A stretch of DNA of 64,000 bases from Pelagibacteraceae bacterium (lineage in GTDB: Bacteria > Pseudomonadota > Alphaproteobacteria > HIMB59), in NCBI GenBank assembly GCA_019651435.1, contig BOYI01000002.1, forward strand, positions 124,001-188,000, written 5' to 3'. The translations under genes and the position numbers were made by a program. Shown here piece by piece: positions 19,929-28,273 of this stretch. The stretch's first letter is position 1, and each line of letters opens with the position of its first letter. Below the pieces are notes generated by a model. It was not told the DNA's origin, did not search any database, and was given only the letters and a program-made list of their open reading frames with translations.

Positions 19929-21059
19929 TATAATCCGTTTAGAATTACTTCTTCTGTCTCTAAATTAAAAATATTTATTGACTCAGCAGGAAAATTTAAT
20001 TTTACGTCAGAACTTGGTTCAAAGTTTCTATCTGCAACTCCAATTATTGAAGATCCATTTATTTCAATTCCAATATGAACTTGATCTCCTAACCAGTGGT
20101 AAGATGAACTACTTGCCTTTCCATCAAAATTAGAATCTTTTTCATTAAAGAAAATTTTATGCGGTCTTATACCCAATGTAATTAGTTGGTCATTAGCTAA
20201 TTTAGCTAAATTATCTTTTTGTAAGTTATCTTTATTAAAATTTATTGAAAATGTTTTTCATTTCTGTCATTTAAAATTTCAAATTTTAATTTCTCTTCAG
20301 TGGTACTAATTTTTGCTTTGAGAATATTCATTGGCGGTTCACCAATAAAAGAAGCAACAAACACATTTGATGGTTTTGCACTTATTTCATAAGGTGAAGC
20401 TAATTGTTTTAAATCACCATTTTCCATTACAGCAATTTTATCTGCTAAGGCAACGGCTTCAGTTTGATCGTGTGTAACAAATATTACTGTTTTCTTGTTG
20501 TGTTGAATATAATCTTTAACTCTAGCTCTCAAAACAGCCCTGAGTTGGGGCTCAAGTTGAGACATTGGTTCGTCCAGCAATAAAGCGTCAGAGTCTCTTA
20601 CAAGCGCTCTAGCAAGACTAACTCTTTGTTGTTGTCCACCAGAAATAGATGGTGGATAACGCTCAAGAATGTCAGTAATTTCAAGTAATTCTGCGACTTC
20701 CATTACTTTTGAGTCCACTTTTCTTTTGAAATTTTTTCTCTCATTAAGCTAAATGCAATGTTATCCCTAACGGTTAAAGGTGGATAGAGCGCATATCCCT
20801 CAAATGCCATTGCGACGTTTCTTTCAGCAGGTTTTAAGTCATTAACTATTCGTTCACCAATTTTGATCTGACCAGAAGAAGCGGTCTCGAACCCAGCAAT
20901 CATTCTTAAAGTTGTAGTTTTTCCACAGCCAGATGAACCAAGTAAAGCAAGAATTTCACCATCTTCTAGTAATAAATTAAAATTATTTACAGCTTTGACA
21001 TCGTTACCAATCTTAGAGGTAAAAACTTTATTCAAATTTTCTAATATTACTTTTGCCAA
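19928..21059 (-). CDS. ABC transporter ATP-binding protein 2 of the second polyol system (UgpC-like), frameshifted
   Basis: Walker A 'LGSSGCGKTTTLRM', Q-loop 'MAFEGYALYPP', signature 'ISGGQQQR', Walker B 'ALLLDEPMSQLEP' and 'FVTHDQTEAVAL' are all present. The C-terminal OB domain continues to 'SINIFNLETEEVIL'. Two deletions in A-runs (about 20710 and 20255) explain the three ORF-track pieces. The unusual Q-loop 'FEGYALYP' (Glu-Gly instead of Gln-Asn) is also found in one of the paired ATPases of glycerol-type importers as far as I recall; treat this as a hint only. It abuts ATPase 1 with no gap. Confidence 0.82.
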
Positions 21060-22148
21060 CTACTCTAAATTCCTTTTTGTTTCTTTATCAAAAAAATGTG
21101 ATTTTTCATCTAAAAACGATATGTACATTTTTTTATTTTCATCAATTAGTTGTGACTCTTCTTCAGTGGTCGAACATAAAAATTCTAAGCCATTATTTAA
21201 TCTAACTAAAAATACAATTCTCAAATTTAACGGAGTCTTAGTTCTGAATTCTACTTCAATTGAGTTTTCTGATGGTTCATTCGATAAAATTATATCCTCT
21301 GGTCGAATGCCAACAATACATTTGCCATCTTGGATATTAGTTTTCTCTTTCAATTAAAAATGTTCACCATTTACATCAACTTCGACAAAACCATTCTGCT
21401 TTTTAATAGTTGCATCAAAATTGTTAATTGTAGGGTCTCCAAAAAGCTTTGCGGTAGTTAATGAAGAAGGGTTTTGATATATATTTTTTGGAGAGTCAAT
21501 ATCATTAAATTTACCGTCATATAAAACTGCTATTCTATCCCCCAAAGCCATAGCTTCTCTGAAGTCTTGAGTAATATAAATTACAGTCGTATTAAATTCT
21601 TTTAAAACCTTTGGTAGTTCAAGTCTCATTTCAAATCTAATTTTAGCATCAACATTCCTTAGCGGATCGTCTAACAAAACTACAGATGGCTTGTCCACCA
21701 AACTTCTTGCAAGTGATGTTCTCTGTTTTTGACCATTAGATAATTCTTTTGGAAATTGATTAAGGACATGCCCTATTTTTAAAAGATTGGCGATTTCATT
21801 GACTTTTTCATGAATTTCATTTTCTGGCATATTTTTGTTTTTTGCCCTTAATGGGCTAGCAATATTTTCGTATGCCTTCATATGGGGGTATAAAGCAAAA
21901 TTTTGAAATGCCATGGATACATCTCTTTCTTCAGGGTGAAGTTCATTAATGATTTGATTATCCATTTTTATTTCACCACTATCTGCCATCATAATTCCAG
22001 ATAAAAGTCTTAATAAAACAGTTTTGCCAGATCCAGACGGGCCAAAAACTACAAAAAATTCTCCTTTTTCAATCTTAGCATTTAAATTAGAAATTATTTT
22101 ATCGTCTTTAAAGCTTTTGGATAAATTATCTAAATCTAAATAAGACAT
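21060..22148 (-). CDS. ABC transporter ATP-binding protein 1 of the second polyol system, in-frame stop
   Basis: Walker A 'GPSGSGKTVLLRLLSG', Q-loop 'AFQNFALYPHM', signature variant 'LSNGQKQR' (Asn for the usual Gly) and Walker B 'VVLLDDPLRNVDAK' (Asp instead of the catalytic Glu). The H-loop reads 'YITQDFREA', so the usual His is Gln. These changes suggest a catalytically weakened ATPase paired with a normal partner. An in-frame TAA at 21354-21356 separates the OB domain ('CIVGIRPEDIILS'), which continues without a frame change from a TTG codon to a stop at 21060. Either a base error or a natural two-part protein. Confidence 0.8.
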
Positions 22149-22150
22149 CC

Positions 22151-23005
22151 TTATCCTTTAATGGCGCCTAGACTTAATCCTTGTACAAGATATTTTTGAA
22201 TAAATAATGCTAAAATTAAAGTCGGTAAAACTGAAACAACAATACCACACGCAATTAAACCATAAGGTATCGCGCTGGCAGTAATAAATGCTAACGCACC
22301 AACAGTGACTGGTTGAATCTGACTTGAGCCAAGTATAAGCGCAAATACAAAATTATTCCAAGCATAGATGAAACATAATAAGGATGCGGCTGCTATTCCA
22401 GGTTTAGCTAATGGTATTGAAATTTTCCAAAAAGATTGAAACCAAGAGTGACCGTCTAATCTATAAGCATATTCGATATCTGGGCTTATATCCTCAAAGT
22501 AACCTCTAACTATCCATAATAAAAGAGGAAGTGTTATTAATTGATATACCCATATTAAAGCAAAGTAGCTGTCGTATAATCCTATTTCTGAAAAATATAG
22601 ATTTAGTGGGAGAATAATTAGTAACGCTGGAGCAAATCTAAAACTTAGAAGTGTGAAAGCTATGTCTTCACCTCCCTTAAACTTATATCTAGCAAAAGCA
22701 TATGCAGCCGGAACCCCTAGAAGTAATGTTACTGAAACCGAACCAACTGAGAGTATTGCACTATTAATTAAATTTTGTTTGAAATAAACATACATTGTGG
22801 CAAACCCCTCAATTGCAATTTCTCCCTCCCATAAACCTATATAATTTTTAAAAGTGGGTTCGTAAAATAAAACTGGCACTTTTCTTAAAATTTCATCATT
22901 AGTCATAAAAGACATGTTAAAAATCCAGGCTATTGGGAATAGAAAAAACATAATTATAGCCACGTAAGCGAAAAATTTAAGAATGCTCCATACATTAATA
23001 CTCAT
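22151..23005 (-). CDS. ABC transporter permease, MalG-like (second polyol system)
   Basis: 284 aa, intact, about six membrane spans. The EAA loop is seen as 'EYAYRLDGHSWFQSFWKISIP' and the protein ends 'IQKYLVQGLSLGAIKG', the common C-terminus of this permease group. The unusual periplasmic insertion 'GLWEGEIAIEGFATMYVYFK' follows the first span. It overlaps the other permease gene by 4 bp (ATGA type), so the two are translated in a coupled way, and lies 3 bp from the first ATPase gene. Confidence 0.87.
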   Translation of the reverse strand: MSINVWSILKFFAYVAIIMFFLFPIAWIFNMSFMTNDEILRKVPVLFYEPTFKNYIGLWEGEIAIEGFATMYVYFKQNLINSAILSVGSVSVTLLLGVPAAYAFARYKFKGGEDIAFTLLSFRFAPALLIILPLNLYFSEIGLYDSYFALIWVYQLITLPLLLWIVRGYFEDISPDIEYAYRLDGHSWFQSFWKISIPLAKPGIAAASLLCFIYAWNNFVFALILGSSQIQPVTVGALAFITASAIPYGLIACGIVVSVLPTLILALFIQKYLVQGLSLGAIKG

Positions 23006-23898
23006 TGAAGCAGCTCCCCTTTAGTTTTAATTTTTAACTTATGCCATTGTTGTACAAAAACATGACATAAGAAATAACAAATTGCCCATAAAACAACCAT
23101 CATCGCAGCAGCTTTTCCAATATTAGTGTATTGGAAAGTTTGAAGGTATGCCGAAACTTGAAAAACCATACTACTTTCACCTGGCCCACCTTGAGAAAGA
23201 GCATAAATAATGTCAAATTGTTGTATGCTCTCTAATAATCGAAACAAAGAAGCAGTTAAAATAAATGGGAAGAGCATTGGGAGAGTAATTCTAAAAAACT
23301 TGTAATACTCTGGAACACCATCTAACTCTGCAGCCTCAAAAGGTTGTCTTGGCAAAGATCTCAAACCCGCCAAAAGTAGTATCATAATAAATGGAGTGAA
23401 AACCCACACATCAACCATTATCAAAGTAAACAAAACAGTATCTGGGTGACTGGCCCAAGTGAAATCATCTATGCCAATAAATGATAAAAGATAATTTACA
23501 ATACCAAAGTTTGGATTAATTAATAATCTCCAAATCAATGATGCAAGAGCAGGCGCTATCATGAGAGGAAGAACCAATAAAACGCCTAAGATATTATTCA
23601 GCCAATTACGCTTTGCTAATAACAAAGCTATTCCTAGTCCAAGCAAAAGTTCGATAATGATTGTGAAAAAGTATAGGTTAAAGAAACTCTTATCGTATTC
23701 CAAAAGAGGGATCGGTGAAAATATTTACATAATTATCAAACCAGATGAAACCTTTCATATGAGGCATTTTTAAGTTGTATCTTTGCAGTGAATAATAAAC
23801 TGCTGTAAAGAAGGAATGAGTATTCCAACACAGACTAATAAAGCAGGTAAAGTGAGAACGTATGGAAAAAGTTTCCGATTTATTTTCATAAATTTCAT
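23002..23898 (-). CDS. ABC transporter permease, MalF-like (second polyol system), N-terminus frameshifted
   Basis: The track starts at 23703, but upstream frames give 'KLFPYVLTLPALLVCVGILI' as first membrane span, beginning at ATG 23898 or 23889. Shifts lie near 23700 and 23785. Downstream are 'LPLMIAPALASLIWRLL' and the EAA loop 'FEAAELDGVPEYYKFFRITLP', giving a normal six-span MalF-type permease of about 298 aa. It begins immediately after the stem-loop that follows the binding-protein gene. Confidence 0.82.
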
Positions 23899-23899
23899 T

Positions 23900-23932
23900 C
23901 TACACCGCTTTATAGAAAATAAAACGGTGTAG
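23900..23932. terminator. Stem-loop between binding-protein and permease genes
   Basis: CTACACCG and CGGTGTAG form a perfect 8-bp stem with a 17-base AT-rich loop, placed between the stop at 23951 and the permease start. No T-run follows in the transcription direction, so it is probably a partial terminator or 3'-end stabiliser allowing excess binding protein. The same arrangement occurs in the other transporter operon at 6204-6233. Confidence 0.65.
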
Positions 23933-23950
23933 TAATCAAGGAGGTTATTA

Positions 23951-25405
23951 TTAAGCTAGACCAACATCTTTCATCATTCTGTCAATCTTAGATGCTAATT
24001 TATCAAGTGTTTCATCAACATTTGATCCTGTTTGCATCTCTTGAAGTGCTGCAGCCCATTCTGTTGTTGTTTCAAAGAATAAAGGCTGAGCTGTGAAGTG
24101 GATTTTTGATCCATCTATTGAGCTGTTATATTGCTCCATGTAACCAGGAGATGTTCCACGAATTTTATCGTCAAAATCACCTGAGGCCCAAACAGACTCT
24201 CTCACAGGGTTCACTTGGTTATGTTTAACACCACCAGCCATTGCATTTTCTGGTCCATTACACCATTGCATCCAGTACCAAGCAGCATCCTTCTTTTTAG
24301 AGAAGTTGCTCATAGCTAGAGACCAGATCCAAACGTTAGGTGTTGGAGCACTTGCACTTGGATTAGGTGTGAAACCATGGAAACCGAAGTTTCCAGCTTC
24401 TTTATTATCAGGATTTCCGTTGAAGAAGTAGCCTAAAATATCAGCATCGAAAATCATAGCTGAAGCTCCAGCTCCAATATCATTTCCTACTTCATACCAT
24501 GTGTAACCAGACCAGTTTGCAGGTCCAGAAGATGCTATCATCTTTACCCATTGTTTATGGAAGTCTTTAGACGCTTGAGAGTTCATAGCAGCTTTTAATT
24601 TTCCACCATTATTCTCAAAATCTACTAGTCCATAGTTAGCATATGCTGACATAAATCCTGGGTGGATTGTTGCCCAACTTCTACTTCCTCTGGTTCCGAT
24701 ACCATAAGACCATTCATTTGATCCAGCATTTTTTGTGAAATATTCTGCTTGATCTGTCATTTCAACAAGATCTCCTGGGGGCTTCATACCCGCCTTTTCA
24801 AAATATCTCATGTTATAAGTAACACTGTTTAACTCAAAACCCCAAGGCATACACCACTGTTTGGATCCTGCTGCACCTGGTACATCACCAGCCACACCAC
24901 TCCAAGAGCAAGCATCTCTTAAATTACCTACTACATCATTCCAGTTGTAACTTGGATTTGTTTTATTTGAGTCCTGAATAAAGTCATTTAAATCTGCACA
25001 CCATCCTGCAGGACCATAAGTCCAAGTCATGTAAGCACCTGTCATAAATGCATCGTATTCTGATGACTTAGATGATAAAGCAGCCGTTACTTTGTCAAAA
25101 TAAACATCTTCTGCGAAAATGTCATATTCAACATTCATGCCTGTTAGGGCTTTGAAGTTGTCAAGTTCCGCAATCATGGAATCCATGTATGGATGTTTAT
25201 TCATTAAAAGTTTGATTGTAGTGCCACTGTGTTTCTTCCAATCAAAGTCTTGTGCAGCTAAAGCACTAGTTACTTGCATTCCCATTAACTTAGTTAATGC
25301 AGCAAAACCAATACCATATCTACCTGCTTTGATTAGGAGATCACGTCTAGACATTTTTCCCTTAAGGAAAGTGTCAATAGCACTCTTCATCTTTGAATGA
25401 GACAT
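23951..25405 (-). CDS. ABC transporter substrate-binding protein, Tat-type signal (second polyol system)
   Basis: 484 aa, intact, preceded by AGGAGG at 7 bases. The twin-arginine signal 'MSRRDLLIKAGRYGIGFAAL' precedes a probable cleavage after 'ALAAQ'. The mature protein shows 'YDAFMTGAYMTWTYGPAGW', 'WCMPWGFELNSVTYNMRYF' and 'SLAMSNFSKKKDAAWYWMQW', typical of family-1 solute-binding proteins with an aromatic-rich ligand pocket. First gene of the minus-strand operon 25.4-19.9 kb. Divergence from glpD/glpK and the G1PDH homologue points to glycerol, a glycerol phosphate or a related polyol as ligand; this is inference. Confidence 0.87.
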   Translation of the reverse strand: MSHSKMKSAIDTFLKGKMSRRDLLIKAGRYGIGFAALTKLMGMQVTSALAAQDFDWKKHSGTTIKLLMNKHPYMDSMIAELDNFKALTGMNVEYDIFAEDVYFDKVTAALSSKSSEYDAFMTGAYMTWTYGPAGWCADLNDFIQDSNKTNPSYNWNDVVGNLRDACSWSGVAGDVPGAAGSKQWCMPWGFELNSVTYNMRYFEKAGMKPPGDLVEMTDQAEYFTKNAGSNEWSYGIGTRGSRSWATIHPGFMSAYANYGLVDFENNGGKLKAAMNSQASKDFHKQWVKMIASSGPANWSGYTWYEVGNDIGAGASAMIFDADILGYFFNGNPDNKEAGNFGFHGFTPNPSASAPTPNVWIWSLAMSNFSKKKDAAWYWMQWCNGPENAMAGGVKHNQVNPVRESVWASGDFDDKIRGTSPGYMEQYNSSIDGSKIHFTAQPLFFETTTEWAAALQEMQTGSNVDETLDKLASKIDRMMKDVGLA

Positions 25406-25501
25406 AATTATCCTCCTTATCTATTCCTTATTTAAATTTTATCAAAATCTATGTTAAAAAAAACATCATTTTTGTGACAAATATGTTAAAAAAGTCATGA
25501 A
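25406..25501. promoter_or_regulatory. Divergent control region with spaced ATGTTAAAAAA repeats
   Basis: The 96-bp gap between the divergent binding-protein and G1PDH genes contains ATGTTAAAAAAAACAT at 25451-25466 and ATGTTAAAAAAGTCAT at 25483-25498. The two copies start 32 bp apart, close to three helical turns, and the first is itself an inverted ATGTT/AACAT repeat. This is the layout expected for paired binding of a dimeric regulator. The second copy touches the start of the plus-strand gene. The cognate regulator is not known. Confidence 0.45.
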
Positions 25502-26809
25502 ATGGTCAATAAAATAGGGAAAATTGAAAAGTTACTAACAGGTGAATATCAAAGTCCCTTTTCAAGAAAAAATATCAAACTTCCAATTGATGAAATTGTA
25601 ATTACTTCATCGATATTAAATTATCAATTTCGACATTTTGAAAAATTTGAGAATAAAAAAAATTTAATTATTAGTGGAGTTAACTCTTTTAAGTCACTTG
25701 GAAACAAAGTTATAGAAAGATTTAATCAAGAGAAAATAAAATACGAAATTAAAATATTAGAAAATTATCAATCTACTGTAAATTATGCTTCTTCAATAGC
25801 TAGTTCATTGAAAGAATATGACAATATAATCTGCATAGGCTCAGGTTCAGTAATTGATCTATGTAAATTTATATCAAATCAAAATAATCAAGGACTATTT
25901 GTTTATCTATCTTCTCTATCAGCTGCAGCAACTACATCAACAGTTTCTTTGACAGAAGATGGAATTAAAATCTCAGTCAAATCAAAAATACCTGAGGCAA
26001 TTGTAATTGATTTAGATAATTTAAAAAGTGCTCCTGCTCGTCTATTAAGAAGCGCATTAGGAGATGTTTTATGCAGAACAACTTGCCAGGTCGATTGGCT
26101 TACTTCTCATTTTTTATTAGAAACATTTTATGATGAAACTCCCTTTGCTTTACAATATGAAGATGAAAAAATTCTTTTAAATCATTCTCAAAAAATTTTA
26201 ACAGGAGATGAAGAAACGTTTGCCGCGTTATCAAGAATGACATTACTTAATGGAATAGCTGCAATCATTATTGGCTCTACTCATGCTGGAAGTATGGGAG
26301 AGCATCTTATTAGTCATTATATAGATATGTTTATGGGAGATGAACATCCTGGATCTCTGCATGGTGAACAAGTAGGGATAGCAACACTTTTATTATCAAA
26401 AATGCAAAATGATATTTTAAACAGCTCAAAGACTCCTCAATTTCTAGAAATTAATTATGACTTAATAATTTTTGAAAATATTTTTGGCAAAGAAGCTGGG
26501 TCTAATCTACACAAGCAATTCCAAAATAAACTATTCACTCAAAAGTCTCTTACTGATATAAACAAAAAGTTAATCAAAAATTGGAGTGATTATAAAAAAA
26601 CAATAATTAAATTTGCAGTTCAGACCGATAAAATCAAAAAATCATTTATTAACTGTGGTGCTGCCTGTACTAACGGTGATTTAAATATTCCTGATGATTT
26701 TTTCCAAAATGCTGTTGAAAACGCACATTATTTGAGAGATAGATTTTCTTATTTAGATATAATGCAATATTTAGGTTGTATTGATAAATACAGCAAAAAT
26801 CTTATATAA
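25502..26809 (+). CDS. Glycerol-1-phosphate dehydrogenase-like iron-containing ADH (AraM/EgsA family), copy 2
   Basis: 435 aa, intact, with no clear ribosome-binding site. Motifs parallel copy 1: 'CIGSGSVIDLCKFIS', 'GDVLCRTTCQVDWLTSHF', '[19 protein letters not shown]' and '[15 protein letters not shown]', which carry the Zn/Ni ligand residues of the family (Asp and two His). The N-terminal 'LLTGEYQSPFSRKNIKLPIDE' resembles the start of AraM-type proteins. It is 9 bp upstream of glpD and coupled to glpK, so DHAP/glycerol phosphate chemistry is the most natural role. Activity on G1P versus another phosphorylated polyol is undetermined. Confidence 0.85.
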   Translation: MVNKIGKIEKLLTGEYQSPFSRKNIKLPIDEIVITSSILNYQFRHFEKFENKKNLIISGVNSFKSLGNKVIERFNQEKIKYEIKILENYQSTVNYASSIASSLKEYDNIICIGSGSVIDLCKFISNQNNQGLFVYLSSLSAAATTSTVSLTEDGIKISVKSKIPEAIVIDLDNLKSAPARLLRSALGDVLCRTTCQVDWLTSHFLLETFYDETPFALQYEDEKILLNHSQKILTGDEETFAALSRMTLLNGIAAIIIGSTHAGSMGEHLISHYIDMFMGDEHPGSLHGEQVGIATLLLSKMQNDILNSSKTPQFLEINYDLIIFENIFGKEAGSNLHKQFQNKLFTQKSLTDINKKLIKNWSDYKKTIIKFAVQTDKIKKSFINCGAACTNGDLNIPDDFFQNAVENAHYLRDRFSYLDIMQYLGCIDKYSKNLI

Positions 26810-26818
26810 ATTAAAAAA

Positions 26819-28255
26819 ATGCAAGACATATTAATTATTGGGGGTGGTATTAATGGAGTTGGCATCGCAAGAGATGCTGTTGGAAGGGGCTTAAATGTAA
26901 CCTTGGTTGAAAAAGGAGACTTAGCTTCTCAAACATCCTCATGGTCAACAAAATTAATTCATGGAGGGATAAGATATCTAGAGAATTATGAATTTAGGCT
27001 AGTAAGAGAGTCTCTAAAAGAAAGAGAGGTGATAAAGTCTATTGCACCCCATATATCAAAACCAATCAGATTTGTAATGCCTCATGTCTCTCATCTAAGA
27101 CCCGTATGGTTAATTAGAATGGGACTTCTTCTTTATGATTGGCTAGGAGGTTTCATCACTCTGCCTAAGTCAAAATATGTAAATCTACAAAATGATTATA
27201 GCGATAATCCCTTAAAAGAAAATTTTCAAAAAGGCTATGAATACTCAGACCTTTCCATCGATGATGCGCGCCTAGTTCTTTTAAATGCACAGGATGCATT
27301 AAATAGAGGTGCTGAAATTATTCTCAACAAATCAGTAACAAATGCTATTAGACATGATGATTATTGGGAGGTTGAGCTTAGTGATAAAAAAATTATTAAG
27401 ACAAAAACAATTATCAATGCATCTGGTCCATTTGTTTTAAATATTTTAAAAGATATTTGTAAGGTTCAGACAAATAAATCTCTGCGTTTAGTTCAAGGAA
27501 GTCATTTAATCGTAAAAAAACTTTATGAAGGAGAACAAGCTTACATACTTCAACAAGAAGATAGGCGAATAGTTTTTATGATCCCTTATCAAAATGAATT
27601 TACACTTATTGGAACTACAGACAAAGAAGTTGACAGCTATCTCAATCCCACAATTACATCTGAAGAACAGTCTTATTTATTAAATGCTGTAAACAGTTTT
27701 TTAAAAAATCAAATTTCAGAGTCTGACATTGTTTGGACTTATGCTGGCATTAGGCCTTTATTAGATGATTTTAACCAGAGTGCCTCTAAAGTAACAAGGG
27801 ACTATGAATTTGATTTAGATGTCAATGGGGCCCCTATTCTTTCGATATTTGGTGGAAAATTAACCACTTACAGGAAGCTTGCTGAGCATGCTCTGGAAAA
27901 ATTATCTGCTGTTATTTCAATCAAAAATACAACTTGGACAGATAAAGAAAAGCTACCTGGAGCAGGAACTTTTACATCAGAAGAATTTAATAACCTTCTT
28001 CCTATTAATATGATGCAAAGATTTAGCCAATCATATGGTAATCAAATCTCTAAACTTTATTCTTATTTTATAAGTTCTGGAAATGGTGGTGCTAAAATCA
28101 CTGAAGATTTATATGAGTTTGAAATAGCTTATCTTGTAAAAGAAGAAATGGCTTCAAGTGCTGAAGATATTCTTTTTCGAAGAACAAAACTAGGCATCAA
28201 TTTTCCAAAAGATAAAATCAATAGCTTAAATGATGTTTTAAAAAAATATTTATAA
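26819..28255 (+). CDS. glpD: FAD-dependent glycerol-3-phosphate dehydrogenase (GlpD/EryB family)
   Basis: 478 aa. N-terminal FAD site 'ILIIGGGINGVGIARDAVGRG', then 'WSTKLIHGGIRYLE', 'NASGPFV', 'IGTTDKEVD', 'YAGIRPLLDD' and 'IFGGKLTTYRKLAE', all diagnostic for GlpD. It oxidises glycerol-3-phosphate to DHAP at the membrane, passing electrons to quinone. The adjacent glycerol kinase gene supports glycerol use. EryB (erythritol-4-phosphate dehydrogenase) belongs to the same family, so activity on a C4 homologue is possible given the EryA-like kinase in the neighbouring operon. Confidence 0.93.
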   Translation: MQDILIIGGGINGVGIARDAVGRGLNVTLVEKGDLASQTSSWSTKLIHGGIRYLENYEFRLVRESLKEREVIKSIAPHISKPIRFVMPHVSHLRPVWLIRMGLLLYDWLGGFITLPKSKYVNLQNDYSDNPLKENFQKGYEYSDLSIDDARLVLLNAQDALNRGAEIILNKSVTNAIRHDDYWEVELSDKKIIKTKTIINASGPFVLNILKDICKVQTNKSLRLVQGSHLIVKKLYEGEQAYILQQEDRRIVFMIPYQNEFTLIGTTDKEVDSYLNPTITSEEQSYLLNAVNSFLKNQISESDIVWTYAGIRPLLDDFNQSASKVTRDYEFDLDVNGAPILSIFGGKLTTYRKLAEHALEKLSAVISIKNTTWTDKEKLPGAGTFTSEEFNNLLPINMMQRFSQSYGNQISKLYSYFISSGNGGAKITEDLYEFEIAYLVKEEMASSAEDILFRRTKLGINFPKDKINSLNDVLKKYL

Positions 28256-28273
28256 TCATTATAATAATACATC

